NCBI RefSeq assembly: GCF_019683635.1
Contig: NZ_JADGIA010000001.1
Span: 32,224-96,223, forward strand
Source: Thermogemmatispora sp.
GTDB lineage: Bacteria > Chloroflexota > Ktedonobacteria > Ktedonobacterales > Ktedonobacteraceae
Length of the DNA stretch: 64,000 nucleotides
Reading direction: 5' to 3'
Below are positions 36,292 through 45,608 of this stretch, in pieces (within the stretch, counting starts at the first letter, position 1; every line of letters starts with the position of its first letter). A model generated the notes under the pieces. That model did not search any database. It worked only from the letters and a program-made list of their open reading frames with translations, and was not told where the DNA came from. The position numbers were made by a program, and so were the translations under genes.

Positions 36292-36691
36292 GGTACCTCC
36301 CTCCTTCCTTCCTAGTGCTCAGGCCGTGCCTGGCCGCTGCCGGGCCTGCTCTCTCAGTCTACTTGAGCATGAGCCAAGCAGAGAGGAGAGCGGCGGGCGA
36401 GCAAAGCTGTCTGGCCAGCCTGCCATGCTACGTGAACGCATGAGCGTGTCAGTCAACTCGCTCGGTGAAGACGGGTGATCGCGCGAGCCTGCGAGCGATC
36501 ACTGCAGACGATCAGAACGATCATCGGGTCATCGTCAGCCTATGGAACCAGCGATCAAACCGGGCGCATAGACGTCGCCCCGGTCCCGGACGCATCAGGC
36601 CGTAGGCGAACGACCAGTAGAGCTGCTGGCTGACTGCTGGTTGATAGCTTGGGGCGATCAGGCGAAATGAGTCAGGGCGAGCACCGGCTGA
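36292..36691. other. Gap between dnaJ and hspR
   Basis: About 400 bases rich in CGATCA-type short repeats (36470-36560), without a credible gene. A separate hspR promoter may lie here but was not identified. Confidence 0.35.
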
Positions 36692-37693
36692 TCAGGTGGC
36701 CGAACGAACCTCGACGTTGCGCGTGCGAGCCAGCTGTTCGAAGAGCTGACGCTCCTCATCTGTGAGATGCATGGGAAGCACCACCCGCACCCGCGCGTAG
36801 AGATTGCCCTGGCCCTCGCTCCGCAGGCGGGGCATGCCTTTGCCCGCCAGGCGGAAAAGCCGCCCGTTCTGGGTTTCCGGTGGAATGGTCAGCATCAGCT
36901 TCCGCCCGTCGGGGAGAGGAACGAGTGCCTCTCCGCCCAGCAGGGCCTTATAGAGATCAACATCGATGTCCAGATAGAGATCGTCACCACGGCGTTCAAA
37001 GACCGGATCGGGCTTGACGCTAATGATCAGGTAGAGATCGCCGCGTGGCCCGCCGCCGATGCCGGGTTGGCCCTCACCAGCGACGCGGATGCGCGAGCCA
37101 TTGTCTACGCCGGGAGGGATCTTGACCTGGAGTTTCTTACTGCGCACGACCGTGCCCTGAGCGCCGCAGGTTGCGCAGGCCCGTCCATGTACCTCGCCGA
37201 TGCCCTGGCAGACCGGGCAAATCTCGGTCGACTGGATGTTGAAGGTGCGCGTACCACCGGTATAGGCTTCACGCAGTGTCACCTCGACCGGCTGCTCGAT
37301 ATTGTCCCCGGCGCGCCGCCGGAACTCCTGGCGTGGCGTGCGGGCGCTACGCCCGAAAAGCGCCTCGAAGAAATCGGAGAAGCCACTGTTGCTATCGAAA
37401 TCGATCGTTGAGGAGCGACCGCTGCCATAAGGATAGGAGCGCCGAAAGCCCGAAAAATTGGCGAACTGATCCTGCCAATTGGGGCCGAGCGCATCGTACT
37501 TGCGCCGCTTCTCCGGGTCAGAGAGCACCTCGTACGCCTCATTAATCTCCTTAAACTTCTCCTCGGCGAAGCGGTCACCCGGGTTCACATCGGGGTGATA
37601 TTTGCGGGCCAGCTTGCGAAAGGCCTTCTTAATCTCATCGGAGCTGGCCCCGCGAGCAACGCCGAGGATCTTGTAGTAGTCTTTATATTCCAT
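36692..37693 (-). CDS. DnaJ-family co-chaperone with a half zinc finger
   Basis: The 333-residue product has an N-terminal J domain with HPD (33-35), a short Gly/Phe-like region, then a zinc-binding segment with only two CxxC units: CPVC (159-162) and CATC (173-176). Classical DnaJ has four CxxCxGxG repeats, so this is a reduced, possibly single-zinc form. Two C-terminal substrate-binding domains follow ([20 protein letters not shown] and onward). It should deliver clients to DnaK. AAAGGGG precedes ATG 37693. It lies between grpE and hspR, but dnaK is absent from the window. Confidence 0.87.
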   Translation of the reverse strand: MEYKDYYKILGVARGASSDEIKKAFRKLARKYHPDVNPGDRFAEEKFKEINEAYEVLSDPEKRRKYDALGPNWQDQFANFSGFRRSYPYGSGRSSTIDFDSNSGFSDFFEALFGRSARTPRQEFRRRAGDNIEQPVEVTLREAYTGGTRTFNIQSTEICPVCQGIGEVHGRACATCGAQGTVVRSKKLQVKIPPGVDNGSRIRVAGEGQPGIGGGPRGDLYLIISVKPDPVFERRGDDLYLDIDVDLYKALLGGEALVPLPDGRKLMLTIPPETQNGRLFRLAGKGMPRLRSEGQGNLYARVRVVLPMHLTDEERQLFEQLARTRNVEVRSAT

Positions 37694-38068
37694 CTGCCCG
37701 CCCCTTTGTACGTTAAGAGCTGCTGGCTCTGATGGCTAGCTTGCCAGCTTCTGCCAGCGCGCTTGCTTGCGGAGCCACTACGGGTCTATCAGCTTTGGGA
37801 AACCCTACCACGTTCCCACCGGCCTGTGACCATCTCTGGCAAGGTCTGGCCTGGAGTCGAAACCGAAGTTGCAGGGAAAGGCCGCCTCTCTCTCTAGCTG
37901 TCTGCCTGTCTGCCTGCCCGCCCGCTCGCCTGGCCGAGAAGGAGCAATATGCGCTGGCACAGCTCGCTTGCTCGTTGCTTTCATCGTGTCCAGAGGACTC
38001 TGATAGTCAGGCTCGGCTGGCGTGAGCTGCATGGCCTTGGATTGGGCCTTCCCCTGGCGGTCGCCGAT
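37694..38068. other. Gap between grpE and dnaJ
   Basis: About 375 bases with no gene. It holds a run of CTGT/CTGC tetranucleotides near 37898-37920. grpE and dnaJ may still share a transcript; no terminator was seen. Confidence 0.35.
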
Positions 38069-38776
38069 TCAGGCCTCTCCCTGTTGTTCGCGCTCCTTAT
38101 TGCTAGCGGCCACCGTCACCTTAACGCGGGCAGGGCGCAGCGTTTCATCGCTCAACTTATAGCCCTTACGGACCTCCTCTACAACGATGCCCTCCGGCTT
38201 CTCGCTGTCCTCGACGGCCTCGACCGCCTCATGGATATAGGGGTTGAACTGCTCGCCCACGGTAGGCACTGGGGTCAGGCCCTCACTGCGGATCAGCTCA
38301 TTCATCTGCCAGGCCACCAGGCGCAACGTTTGCTGCAGGCCCTGGCGGTCCAGGCTATCCTGATAGGCCAGCGCGCGATCCAGGTTATCCATCACCTCAA
38401 GCAACTTATTCAGTAGAGCCTTCTTCTGCTGCAGGACGCGATCGGCAATCTCGCGCTCACGCCGCTTGCGGAAGTTTTCCAGATCGGCGCGCTCGCGGAC
38501 AAACTTGTCCCAGTTCTCACGAGCTTCCTGGCGAGCCTGGGCGAGCTGAGCCGCCAGATCAGCAAGTTGGGCCTCCAACTGAGCGATGCGCTCCTCAGGC
38601 GTGGGAGTAGGCTGCTCCTCAGCGGTGGCGGCAGGCGTCTCTGCTGGCTCGGCTGGTGCTGCAGCGGCAGTGGCTTCCGGCTGCTCCTTTTGGGGCGTCT
38701 CAGCCGCCGGTTCCTGACCTTGGGGCGTTTGCTCAGGCTGCGGCCTCTCAGTAGTTTCCCTGGGTTCGTCCGTCAT
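38069..38776 (-). CDS. grpE: Nucleotide exchange factor GrpE
   Basis: The product (235 residues) has a long Pro/Glu/Gln/Ala-rich disordered N-terminus (about 1-75). The GrpE coiled coil follows (AQLEAQLADLAAQLAQARQE) with KFVRERADLENFRKRREREI, and the C-terminal beta domain has YIHEAVEAVEDSEKPEGIVVEEVRKGY. GrpE releases ADP from DnaK. ATG 38776 is preferred to the ATG 7 codons upstream, because GAGGGGAGTG stands just before it. It is first in the grpE-dnaJ-hspR series and has a near-consensus promoter. Confidence 0.92.
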   Translation of the reverse strand: MTDEPRETTERPQPEQTPQGQEPAAETPQKEQPEATAAAAPAEPAETPAATAEEQPTPTPEERIAQLEAQLADLAAQLAQARQEARENWDKFVRERADLENFRKRREREIADRVLQQKKALLNKLLEVMDNLDRALAYQDSLDRQGLQQTLRLVAWQMNELIRSEGLTPVPTVGEQFNPYIHEAVEAVEDSEKPEGIVVEEVRKGYKLSDETLRPARVKVTVAASNKEREQQGEA

Positions 38777-38923
38777 AACAACACTCCCCTCGTGCATGCG
38801 TCTTGAGTCTATCTAGAATGGCACAGGGCGCAGCTCTAAGCCGCACCCCGCCAGCGGTCCTCTCTCGTTTTTGCACGCTTGCGCTAAAGCAAGCACTCTA
38901 TCCAGGGGATTTACTATTGTTTT

Positions 38924-38952
38924 AGTATAAATTTTGAGCCTGCTCTTGTCAA
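38924..38952 (-). promoter_or_regulatory. Sigma-70-type promoter of grpE
   Basis: Minus strand: TTGACA (38952-38947), a 17-base spacer and TATACT (38929-38924). Perfect -35 and 5 of 6 in the -10. The start would be near 38917, about 140 bases before grpE. Confidence 0.85.
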
Positions 38953-38953
38953 G
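38933..38953 (-). promoter_or_regulatory. HAIR-like HspR operator overlapping the grpE promoter
   Basis: Minus strand: CTTGACA, 7 bases, GCTCAAA. Compared with the HAIR consensus CTTGAGT-N7-ACTCAAG, 10 of 14 arm positions match, and the spacing is exact. It covers the -35 and part of the spacer, where a repressor would block RNA polymerase. Confidence 0.55.
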
Positions 38954-39063
38954 TTATGAGACGAACGAACCAGCAACCAGTCTCATTGCCGCTTGGCCGC
39001 TAAGGGGCAGAGAGAGGCAAGGAAAGGCAAGCCCAGGGGGTGGGTCTGAGCCAGGAAGAGCGG

Positions 39064-40086
39064 CTAGTCGCTCTCTGCCAGCGCCTGGGTCGATTCCTCC
39101 TGCTCTGTCTCGTCCTCCTGCCAGCGTGGTCCGCGTTCGAGCAGAATCGGCCCGAAAAGAGTTTCCTGGCGGACACTGATGCGCTCGTGTTTCCACAGAT
39201 CGAGCATGGCCAGAAAAGTCACCACGATCAACAAGCGCGAAGCGCCTGGCTCTAGCAGGTCGCTCAACCAGAGGCGCGAGGTTGTGCGCAGACGAGCGGT
39301 GATGACCGCTATGCGCTCGCTTACGCGCACGCGTGCCACGGGGAGCACCAGGCCCCCGTTGGCCTCTGCCTCGGCGCGGCTGCGTGTCTCAAGCAGACGG
39401 CGAAAGCTGCGCGCGAGCGCCTCGACCTCCAGGCCGGCTAAGGTTGGAGGAGTCCAGGCCAGTTGGGCCTCAATACCAGCCAGCAAGCTGGAGCGTCCGT
39501 ACGTCTGGAGGCCCGCCTCCGCTCGCTGACGCAGGACTGAGGCGATCTCTTTAGCGATCTTATATTCCTTCAAATGGCGCTCCAGCTCGGCGGCCATTTC
39601 CTCGGCCTGGCGGGTCTCTTCCGAGATCTCCTGGCGCGGATTGCGCGGCAAGAGGCTTTGCGATTTGATAAACAGCAAACGAGCGGCGATAGCGACGAAG
39701 GCGGCCATGTTCGCAAGGGGCAACTCCTCCTCGTGCCAGCGGCGCAAATAGGCCAGGTATTGATCTGTGACGGCTACCAGGGAGATGGTGGTGATCTCCA
39801 TCTGGCGTTTCTCGATCAGGTAGAGCAGAAGCTCCAGAGGCCCCTCGAAAACCGGCAGGCGCACGATGTAGCCAGTCTGAGGCAATCCCCAGAGTTCGGA
39901 GGCTCCCTGTAGAGGAAACTGGGGGGCCCGCTCTTCGGGCTCCCTCGCCTGCGGCGTGGCCTGCTCTGGCTCCTCCTGCTGGCTTTGGGTCTGAGTATTG
40001 CGGGGCCTGGGCGCTGTGCTGGCCAGAGGAAGAGAGGAAGTGGCCGCTGCCTGCGCCTGTCTGTTGCGCTCCTTGTCCTGTGTCAT
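39064..40086 (-). CDS. scpA: Segregation and condensation protein ScpA
   Basis: The 340-residue product has a disordered Gln/Pro/Glu N-terminus (about 1-75). The ScpA kleisin core starts with PVFEGPLELLLYLIEKRQMEI, continues with ANMAAFVAIAARLLFIKSQSLLP, and closes with a winged-helix C-terminus near ISVRQETLFGPI. ScpA bridges SMC heads in the chromosome-condensing complex. ATG 40086 has GAGG about 10 bases upstream. ScpB and SMC are not adjacent. Upstream genes on the same strand are the HD-domain and M50 proteins, a common neighbourhood in Gram-positive-type genomes. Confidence 0.9.
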   Translation of the reverse strand: MTQDKERNRQAQAAATSSLPLASTAPRPRNTQTQSQQEEPEQATPQAREPEERAPQFPLQGASELWGLPQTGYIVRLPVFEGPLELLLYLIEKRQMEITTISLVAVTDQYLAYLRRWHEEELPLANMAAFVAIAARLLFIKSQSLLPRNPRQEISEETRQAEEMAAELERHLKEYKIAKEIASVLRQRAEAGLQTYGRSSLLAGIEAQLAWTPPTLAGLEVEALARSFRRLLETRSRAEAEANGGLVLPVARVRVSERIAVITARLRTTSRLWLSDLLEPGASRLLIVVTFLAMLDLWKHERISVRQETLFGPILLERGPRWQEDETEQEESTQALAESD

Positions 40087-40294
40087 GCCGGCAAACCTCG
40101 TTTGTGGTGGGTGGCCTATGGCTGGCTGCTCACTTCCAGCACTGTGCGGCGCCAGGGCTGATCACAGCGGGATGGAAGTGAGTTGAACTGCTCTGGACCT
40201 CATGGACCTGGGCAAGGTCAGTATAGAAGGAGACAGAAGCCCGGTCAATGCCTTCTCCTGGCCAGTCAGCCAGCGTTCTATCTCACCTGGCTAG

Positions 40295-40885
40295 CTAGGA
40301 TTGCTCATCAACCCGGTGCAGCTCGGCGGCAGGCCCATCGGGCTGGTGGTGCGTGCGAATATAGAGTACCGTGCGTTCGGAGAGGCCGACCTGAGCGGCA
40401 AGAGTGGCCCCAATGTCAGCGTGCCACCAGGCGTAGCCGAGCGCCTGTCGCCAACGGGGCAGCTCTGGCCGCGGATAGACTGCCATACGTGCCAGCAGGC
40501 GGGGAGCGAAGTGTTTGCCGAGCACAATCACGGGCCGTGTCCAGAAAGGCACGCGCCCATTGCCCTTGCCCACATCGTGCAGGAGCGCGGCGATCAGCAG
40601 CTCCTGATCGTGGCAGCCGCTCGCCAGCAGGCCGCGGTAGACGCGCAGGCAGTGGGCCTGATCTGCGAGCGACATGCTCTCAAAAAGAGCAAGTGCAGCA
40701 GGAGGCAGGATAGCCGCCAGCTCAGCGCGCTCGGCGCTGCTCAGAGGACGAGTGGGACCAAGCTGGGCCCAAACCTGCTTGAGGCGATAGCCAATACGCC
40801 CAAATTGCAATAGACCGCGTGGTCGCTGTGGCCTGGCCCTCACGCTCTCCTGACGCTCTGTTTCCTCCATTGGCGCTATGTCCAT
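40295..40885 (-). CDS. HD-domain phosphohydrolase
   Basis: The 196-residue product has an HD domain with ALLHDVGKGNGRV at its centre (about 104-116), a likely first His near HCLRVYRGLL, and downstream WWHADIGA and YIRTHHQPDGP, which supply further metal ligands. Such enzymes hydrolyse phosphodiester or nucleotide substrates; which one is unclear. It begins 8 bases after the site-2 protease stop, so the two genes are cotranscribed. Confidence 0.8.
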   Translation of the reverse strand: MDIAPMEETERQESVRARPQRPRGLLQFGRIGYRLKQVWAQLGPTRPLSSAERAELAAILPPAALALFESMSLADQAHCLRVYRGLLASGCHDQELLIAALLHDVGKGNGRVPFWTRPVIVLGKHFAPRLLARMAVYPRPELPRWRQALGYAWWHADIGATLAAQVGLSERTVLYIRTHHQPDGPAAELHRVDEQS

Positions 40886-40893
40886 CTCCCGAC

Positions 40894-41625
40894 TCAGAAG
40901 CTGTAGATTTGCGCAATGTTGGTGGAGGTCAGATTGGTCACCAGGCCGGCCAGGAAAAAGGCCCCTTCACGGATATAGTCGGGAATATGGGCCAGGAAAA
41001 AGCCGGGCATCTGGGCAAGCTCGGCGATAAAGGGGACGATGAAGAAAAGCGCCAGGATGATCAGAGGACCCCAGGGGCCGGAGCGTGCGAACTGCAGGGC
41101 CTGGCGTGTTGGGAGCAGGATATAGACAATCTGGTAGCCATCAAGCGGGTAGACTGGCAGGATATTCAGGATGGTCAAAGCCAGGTTAGTGCAGCTGAAG
41201 ACCATCAGGAATTGCGGTATGCGCAGCAGCACTGCATTTTCCGAGACCAGCGGGTAGACGAAGCGCGCGATCACAGCAAAGACCAGGCCCACTAGCAGAC
41301 TAAAAATCGGGCCAGCCAGAGCAACCAGCAAGGGACCGCTGGTGCGTCCACCGCGCAGCTTCCAGGGATCGGTCTTCACTGGCTGACCCCAGCCCAGGCC
41401 AACCGGTCCAAAGACGATGGGCATAAAGGCCAGGATCAGGCACAGCAGCGTCCCAAGCGGATCGAGATGGCGGCGCAGGCGCAGTGTATAGCGTCCCTCG
41501 ACCCGGGGCGTTGGATCGCCGAGCCAGATCGCCATTTGGGCATGAGCAAACTCGTGCAGCACAATGGCGATCAAAAATGAAACGACGATCATCAACGCCA
41601 AAACCACATTGATTTTCGTCTCCAT
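40894..41625 (-). CDS. Site-2 protease family (M50) membrane protein
   Basis: The 243-residue product is a small rhomboid-like-sized M50 metalloprotease. The first helix holds the zinc motif HEFAHAQMA (about residues 24-32), and the second part of the site is ILNILPVYPLDGYQIVYIL. Six or so hydrophobic segments are present and no PDZ domain, as in the short M50B type. It cuts membrane proteins within the bilayer; the substrate is unknown. It lies between the MBL-fold gene and the HD gene on the same strand. Confidence 0.87.
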   Translation of the reverse strand: METKINVVLALMIVVSFLIAIVLHEFAHAQMAIWLGDPTPRVEGRYTLRLRRHLDPLGTLLCLILAFMPIVFGPVGLGWGQPVKTDPWKLRGGRTSGPLLVALAGPIFSLLVGLVFAVIARFVYPLVSENAVLLRIPQFLMVFSCTNLALTILNILPVYPLDGYQIVYILLPTRQALQFARSGPWGPLIILALFFIVPFIAELAQMPGFFLAHIPDYIREGAFFLAGLVTNLTSTNIAQIYSF

Positions 41626-41794
41626 CGCTTTCCTCGTTGTCGATATCGGATCTCTGTGCAGGCTCCGTAGAGGCTGGCGTTTGACTCCAGGCGCTTCTGG
41701 CCAGGGAGATCTTCCAGTGAGCTGCTGATTTACCGGCCTGGTGCCTCTGCTTCAGGTGCTCAGCCTCCCTCGGGTGACAGACTGACATGGGCTT

Positions 41795-42718
41795 TTATGG
41801 GTTGACCAGCAGGTCGATCTCCATCGCTTCTCGGGCCAGGCGCGACCGGCTGAACTGCCGGCGAGTAGCAGACTCGATGCGTTCCAGCTTCTGGTCATCG
41901 TAGGTTGGCTCGTGGTGGAAAAGGACCAGCTCGCGTACCCTGGCCAATTGCGCCACTGTAGCCGCCATCTCATAGGTACTATGGCCGAAGCCGCGCCGCG
42001 AATGGCGATAGTCCTCGGGAGTATACTGAGCATCGTGGATGAGGAGATCGGCCCGTTCCAGGAAAGCCAGCATCTCGCTCTGGTACTCCTCTCCCCATTC
42101 CAGATCAGTGGCGTAGATCAAGCGCCGCCCGGCGTGTTCGATGGCGTAAAGCAGCGAGCCATTCTGTGGATGGAGGGTCGTAAACCGGGCATGAACGCGG
42201 ACCTCCGTCGGTAAAGGAGGCGGCTCCCAGGCAGCCTGATTTTCTTGCAGCAAGAGCGGCTGCTTGCAACCTGGTTTCCAGATGATCCACATGTTATCTT
42301 CCAGAGTGTAAAAAGCTCGCTGCGATGGTAGCTGACGAATATCGACAGGAAAGTAGGGTGGCGACATGACGGGTACAACAAGCCCTTCGACATCACGTCC
42401 AGCAAGGCGGGGGCCAAAGAAGTCGATGCTGACCGTTGGTTCATAGAGAGGAGCGAAGAAAGGCAGTCCAAGCAGGTGGTCGCCATGAGCGTGAGTGATC
42501 AGCAGAGCGATATGGAGCGCATTGCCGTTACTGCGCCGCAGCAGCGAATCGCCCAGGGCGATAATGCCGCTGCCGGCGTCCAGCACCAGTGTACGCCCAC
42601 TGACGTCCACCTCGACGCAGGCGGTATTGCCACCGTAGCGCAGCGTCTGTGTTCCTGGTACCGGGTAGCTGCCGCGCACGCCCCAGAAGCGAACACGGAA
42701 ACGCGGCTTCTCAGCCAT
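41795..42718 (-). CDS. MBL-fold metallohydrolase
   Basis: A 307-residue metallo-beta-lactamase-fold protein. It begins with RFWGVRGSYPVPG, typical of the RNase Z-like/PhnP-like group, followed by TACVEVDVSGRTLVLDAGSGI, the metal site THAHGDHLLGLPFF, then LIHDAQYTPEDY and GHSTYEMAATVA, and LVLFHHEP at the end. The set of His/Asp residues suggests an active di-metal hydrolase. The exact substrate is open: cyclic nucleotide phosphodiesterase or nuclease activity is possible. ATG 42718 is close to the N-terminus usual in the group. Confidence 0.85.
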   Translation of the reverse strand: MAEKPRFRVRFWGVRGSYPVPGTQTLRYGGNTACVEVDVSGRTLVLDAGSGIIALGDSLLRRSNGNALHIALLITHAHGDHLLGLPFFAPLYEPTVSIDFFGPRLAGRDVEGLVVPVMSPPYFPVDIRQLPSQRAFYTLEDNMWIIWKPGCKQPLLLQENQAAWEPPPLPTEVRVHARFTTLHPQNGSLLYAIEHAGRRLIYATDLEWGEEYQSEMLAFLERADLLIHDAQYTPEDYRHSRRGFGHSTYEMAATVAQLARVRELVLFHHEPTYDDQKLERIESATRRQFSRSRLAREAMEIDLLVNP

Positions 42719-42965
42719 CAGTTGCTCCTTCGTGCCTGCTGACGTATTGCCTGTCGTTGCATGGTAATTATAGCTTGCGCTGCTCTCCTTGAAAAGGGCT
42801 GCTCTTCCTGAGCGGCAGGGTAGCTTGATCAGCGGAGCGGAGCCAATGGCGGCGGCAGGCCGGGGTCATCGATCGCGGACCCGGGGGAAGGAGAGAGGCC
42901 GTTGCCTTACCTTCCGCCATCATAGCTGGTACAATCCTTAGCAGAAGCATAGGACGAGGCGGAGC

Positions 42966-43739
42966 ATGCACCATCAGAAGACACAGGTGTCGAAGCATAT
43001 GAATGTAGCAAGAAGCGTGCCTTATGAAAGGAGAGCAAGGGGAGCCGGAGCGGGCCATCGAGGGTGGTTGTCGGCGGTGGCGACCCTGAGCGCTCTGCTC
43101 ATGCTGGCTGCCTGCGGCGGTAGCTCAGCCCCTGATGCGCGGCAATTGCTCGCCGCGTCCCAGGCGGCCATGCAGAAGGTTCACTCCTACCATTTCAATC
43201 TCAAGGTTGAGCATCCTGGCAGCGGCGCCACCCTGGTCATCCAGAGCGCCGATGGCGATCTGGTCGTTCCCGATCGCTTGCAGGCCGATGCTGGCGCCCT
43301 GGTGCTTGGCTCGCTGGTGCAGGTCAAGATCATTGTGGTGGGCGGACAGCAGTATATGACCGACCCCATTACGGGGCGCTGGCAAACCATCAGCGGACTG
43401 CCTGATCCCCGCGTGCTCTCTGACTCGCGCACTGGTATCGCCGCCCTTTTGGGGCAGATTCGCAATCCGTCTACACCCAGCGAGAGCAGCGTTGATGGAG
43501 TCGCCTGTTGGAACATCACCGGCAAGCTCGATGCCGCTTATCTACGCGGCCTGCTGGGCGATCAGACGCGGTCTGGCTCGCTGCTCGATGCCGCTGTCTG
43601 GATCGGCAAGAACGATCAGCTGCCGCACCAGATACGCCTGACGGGGGTGGCTGCCGATGGCGATACGAGCCAAACGGTCCGCACGTTGAAGCTCTCGAAG
43701 TTCAACGAAACCATTACGATTAGTGCGCCAGTTGTCTGA
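42966..43739 (+). CDS. LprG/LppX-like lipoprotein
   Basis: The 257-residue product has a basic n-region, a hydrophobic stretch and a lipobox LAAC (Cys50), so it is a surface lipoprotein. The mature part has the LppX_LprAFG pattern: ARQLLAASQAAMQKVHSYHF, alternating strands, an early GDLVVPDRLQ turn, and VDGVACWNITGKLD with a conserved Trp/Asn. This family binds acyl chains of lipids (LprG carries triacylglycerides and glycolipids). GAGGCGGAG precedes ATG 42966. A DHA2-type MFS transporter follows 45 bases later, the same order as lprG and p55 in mycobacteria. Confidence 0.8.
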   Translation: MHHQKTQVSKHMNVARSVPYERRARGAGAGHRGWLSAVATLSALLMLAACGGSSAPDARQLLAASQAAMQKVHSYHFNLKVEHPGSGATLVIQSADGDLVVPDRLQADAGALVLGSLVQVKIIVVGGQQYMTDPITGRWQTISGLPDPRVLSDSRTGIAALLGQIRNPSTPSESSVDGVACWNITGKLDAAYLRGLLGDQTRSGSLLDAAVWIGKNDQLPHQIRLTGVAADGDTSQTVRTLKLSKFNETITISAPVV

Positions 43740-43784
43740 CGCCTGCCAGAGCTGCTGGTGTCTCTCTGCCGCTGGAGGTGAGTG

Positions 43785-45608
43785 GTGCGCTCTCTTGCTC
43801 ATGCCACGGGGCGTCGCCAGGCTGAGATGCGTGGACAGCGACCTCTCCTGGCCCTGATCTTTGTCTGTGCGGCAGTCTTCTTAACAGCCCTTGATCAAAC
43901 AGTGGTGGTCACGGCGCTACCCCAGATCATCACCGATCTGCAGATACCGATCCTGCAGCTCGACCGCGCCTCCTGGATTATCAGCGGCTACTTGCTGGGG
44001 TATGTGATTGCGATGCCGCTGCTGGGTCAGCTGGCTGATCGCTATGGGCGGCGGCGCCTGTTGCTTTTGTGTCTGGCCTTATTTGCCTGCGCCTCACTGG
44101 TTTGCGGACTGGCTCCCTGGCTTGGGTCGCAGAATGATTTGAGCTTCTTGCAGGTGCTTGGCGTTGATGTGCAATCGCCTGGTCTGGTCTGGTTAGTGGG
44201 GGCGCGCGTCCTGCAGGCTGCCGGTGGAGGCGCGATTGTGCCAATCGCGATGGCGATCGCGGGCGACTACTATGGTGCGCGCGGGTTAGGCCCGGCCCTT
44301 GGACTGATCGGCATGGTCACCGAGGCAGGGGGCGTACTTGGTCCCCTTTACGGAGCCTGGATTACGCAGACGCTGGGCTGGAACGCCATCTTCCTGCTCA
44401 ACCTGCCCCTGGTGGCCGCCCTCATGGTGCCGCTGGTCTTCCTGCTGCGCGATCCGGCGCAGGTTCCAATGCCAAGGGAGGAGCAGCGACCTGGGGTCGA
44501 TCTGGTGGGTGCTGCTTTGCTGGGGGCTGTCCTGCTTTGCCTCAGTCTCGGCCTGGCGCAGGAGGCAGCGCTCTTGACAGCAGGCCAGCCCGGTCTCCAG
44601 GCCCACAGTGCGGCGGCGAGTGCCGGCACACACGGCAATCCCATCTTGATCGGGTTGGCACTGCTCCTGCTCATACTGTTAGTGTTGGTAGAGCTACACT
44701 TACAGCGAGAAGAGCCGCCAGAAGAAGGCAAGGCCGGCTCTGGTAGGCGAGGGCGTTGGTCTGGACTGAGGTTGCCCGGTCGTGGCGCGCCCGTGCTCGA
44801 CCTGCGCCTCTTTCGCCGCCTCTCCTTTGTGGCGGCGGCTGTGGTCAGCCTGCTCGTGGGGGCGGCCCTGATCATTGCGATGGTAGACATTCCGATCTTT
44901 GTCGCCACTGTACTTGGCGAGACGGCCATCTCCAGTGGCCTCGCCTTGCTGCGGCTGACAGCAATGATCCCCCTGGGGGCGCTGGCTGGTGGTTGGCTCT
45001 GCGAGCGCCTGGGAAGCCGACCAGTGGCCATCGCAGGGCTACTGTGCGCGGCGGCGGCTTTCTGGTTGATGCATTTGTGGCCGCTGCGAGTGGACTGGAA
45101 CCAGATCACGCTGAGCACCATGCTGGGAGGCTGGGGCTTTGGTCTGGTCATTGCCCCTATTGGGGTGATTGCGCTGGATGCAGCACGTAAGCAACGGGGC
45201 GGCCTGGCGGCGGCTCTCGTCACAATGCTGCGCATGGTAGGGATGATTCTCGGTCTGGCGGCGCTCACTTCCTGGGGCCTGGGCTATTTTCGTGCTCTGG
45301 CTGCTGCTTTTGTGCCCCCGCCTGGGGTCGCTCCCTTTAGCTCTGCCTACCTGGATGCCTATACGGCCTATCTGGTCACCGCTGCCCATACCGTCTATAC
45401 CACGATCTTCCTGGTAGCTGGTGTACTCTGTCTGCTGGCCGTTCTTCCAGCTTTAGCCTTTCGCGAGAGCCAACCTGTGGCCTTCTTCAAGCGTATTCCA
45501 AAAGAGGAGCAGGAATCTGCCCCAGTAATGACTAGCGTGGTGCGGCCAAGCCGAACCGAGAGCGAGGCCGTTCCGGCACCAGACCCAAGAGAAGGGGAGC
45601 AGCTATGA
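43785..45608 (+). CDS. MFS transporter, DHA2 (EmrB/QacA, P55-like)
   Basis: The 607-residue product has 14 predicted helices and the DHA2 motifs: FLTALDQTVVVTALPQI (motif D1), GQLADRYGRRRLL (motif A), and PIAMAIAGDYYGARG with GLIGMVTEAGGVLGPLYGAW (motif C). The family exports drugs or lipids using the proton gradient. It follows an LprG-like lipoprotein, as P55 does, which suggests lipid export. GTG 43785 has GGAGG 6 bases upstream; the GTG one codon earlier is possible. Its stop overlaps the DUF4097-like start (ATGA). A basic-acidic tail closes it. Confidence 0.88.
   Translation: MRSLAHATGRRQAEMRGQRPLLALIFVCAAVFLTALDQTVVVTALPQIITDLQIPILQLDRASWIISGYLLGYVIAMPLLGQLADRYGRRRLLLLCLALFACASLVCGLAPWLGSQNDLSFLQVLGVDVQSPGLVWLVGARVLQAAGGGAIVPIAMAIAGDYYGARGLGPALGLIGMVTEAGGVLGPLYGAWITQTLGWNAIFLLNLPLVAALMVPLVFLLRDPAQVPMPREEQRPGVDLVGAALLGAVLLCLSLGLAQEAALLTAGQPGLQAHSAAASAGTHGNPILIGLALLLLILLVLVELHLQREEPPEEGKAGSGRRGRWSGLRLPGRGAPVLDLRLFRRLSFVAAAVVSLLVGAALIIAMVDIPIFVATVLGETAISSGLALLRLTAMIPLGALAGGWLCERLGSRPVAIAGLLCAAAAFWLMHLWPLRVDWNQITLSTMLGGWGFGLVIAPIGVIALDAARKQRGGLAAALVTMLRMVGMILGLAALTSWGLGYFRALAAAFVPPPGVAPFSSAYLDAYTAYLVTAAHTVYTTIFLVAGVLCLLAVLPALAFRESQPVAFFKRIPKEEQESAPVMTSVVRPSRTESEAVPAPDPREGEQL

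Noticed and set aside
38881..38900. Possible CIRCE element before grpE (AGCACTC)
   Set aside because: Only one half-site is present; the inverted partner GAGTGCTAA is missing. The HAIR-like dyad is a better candidate.
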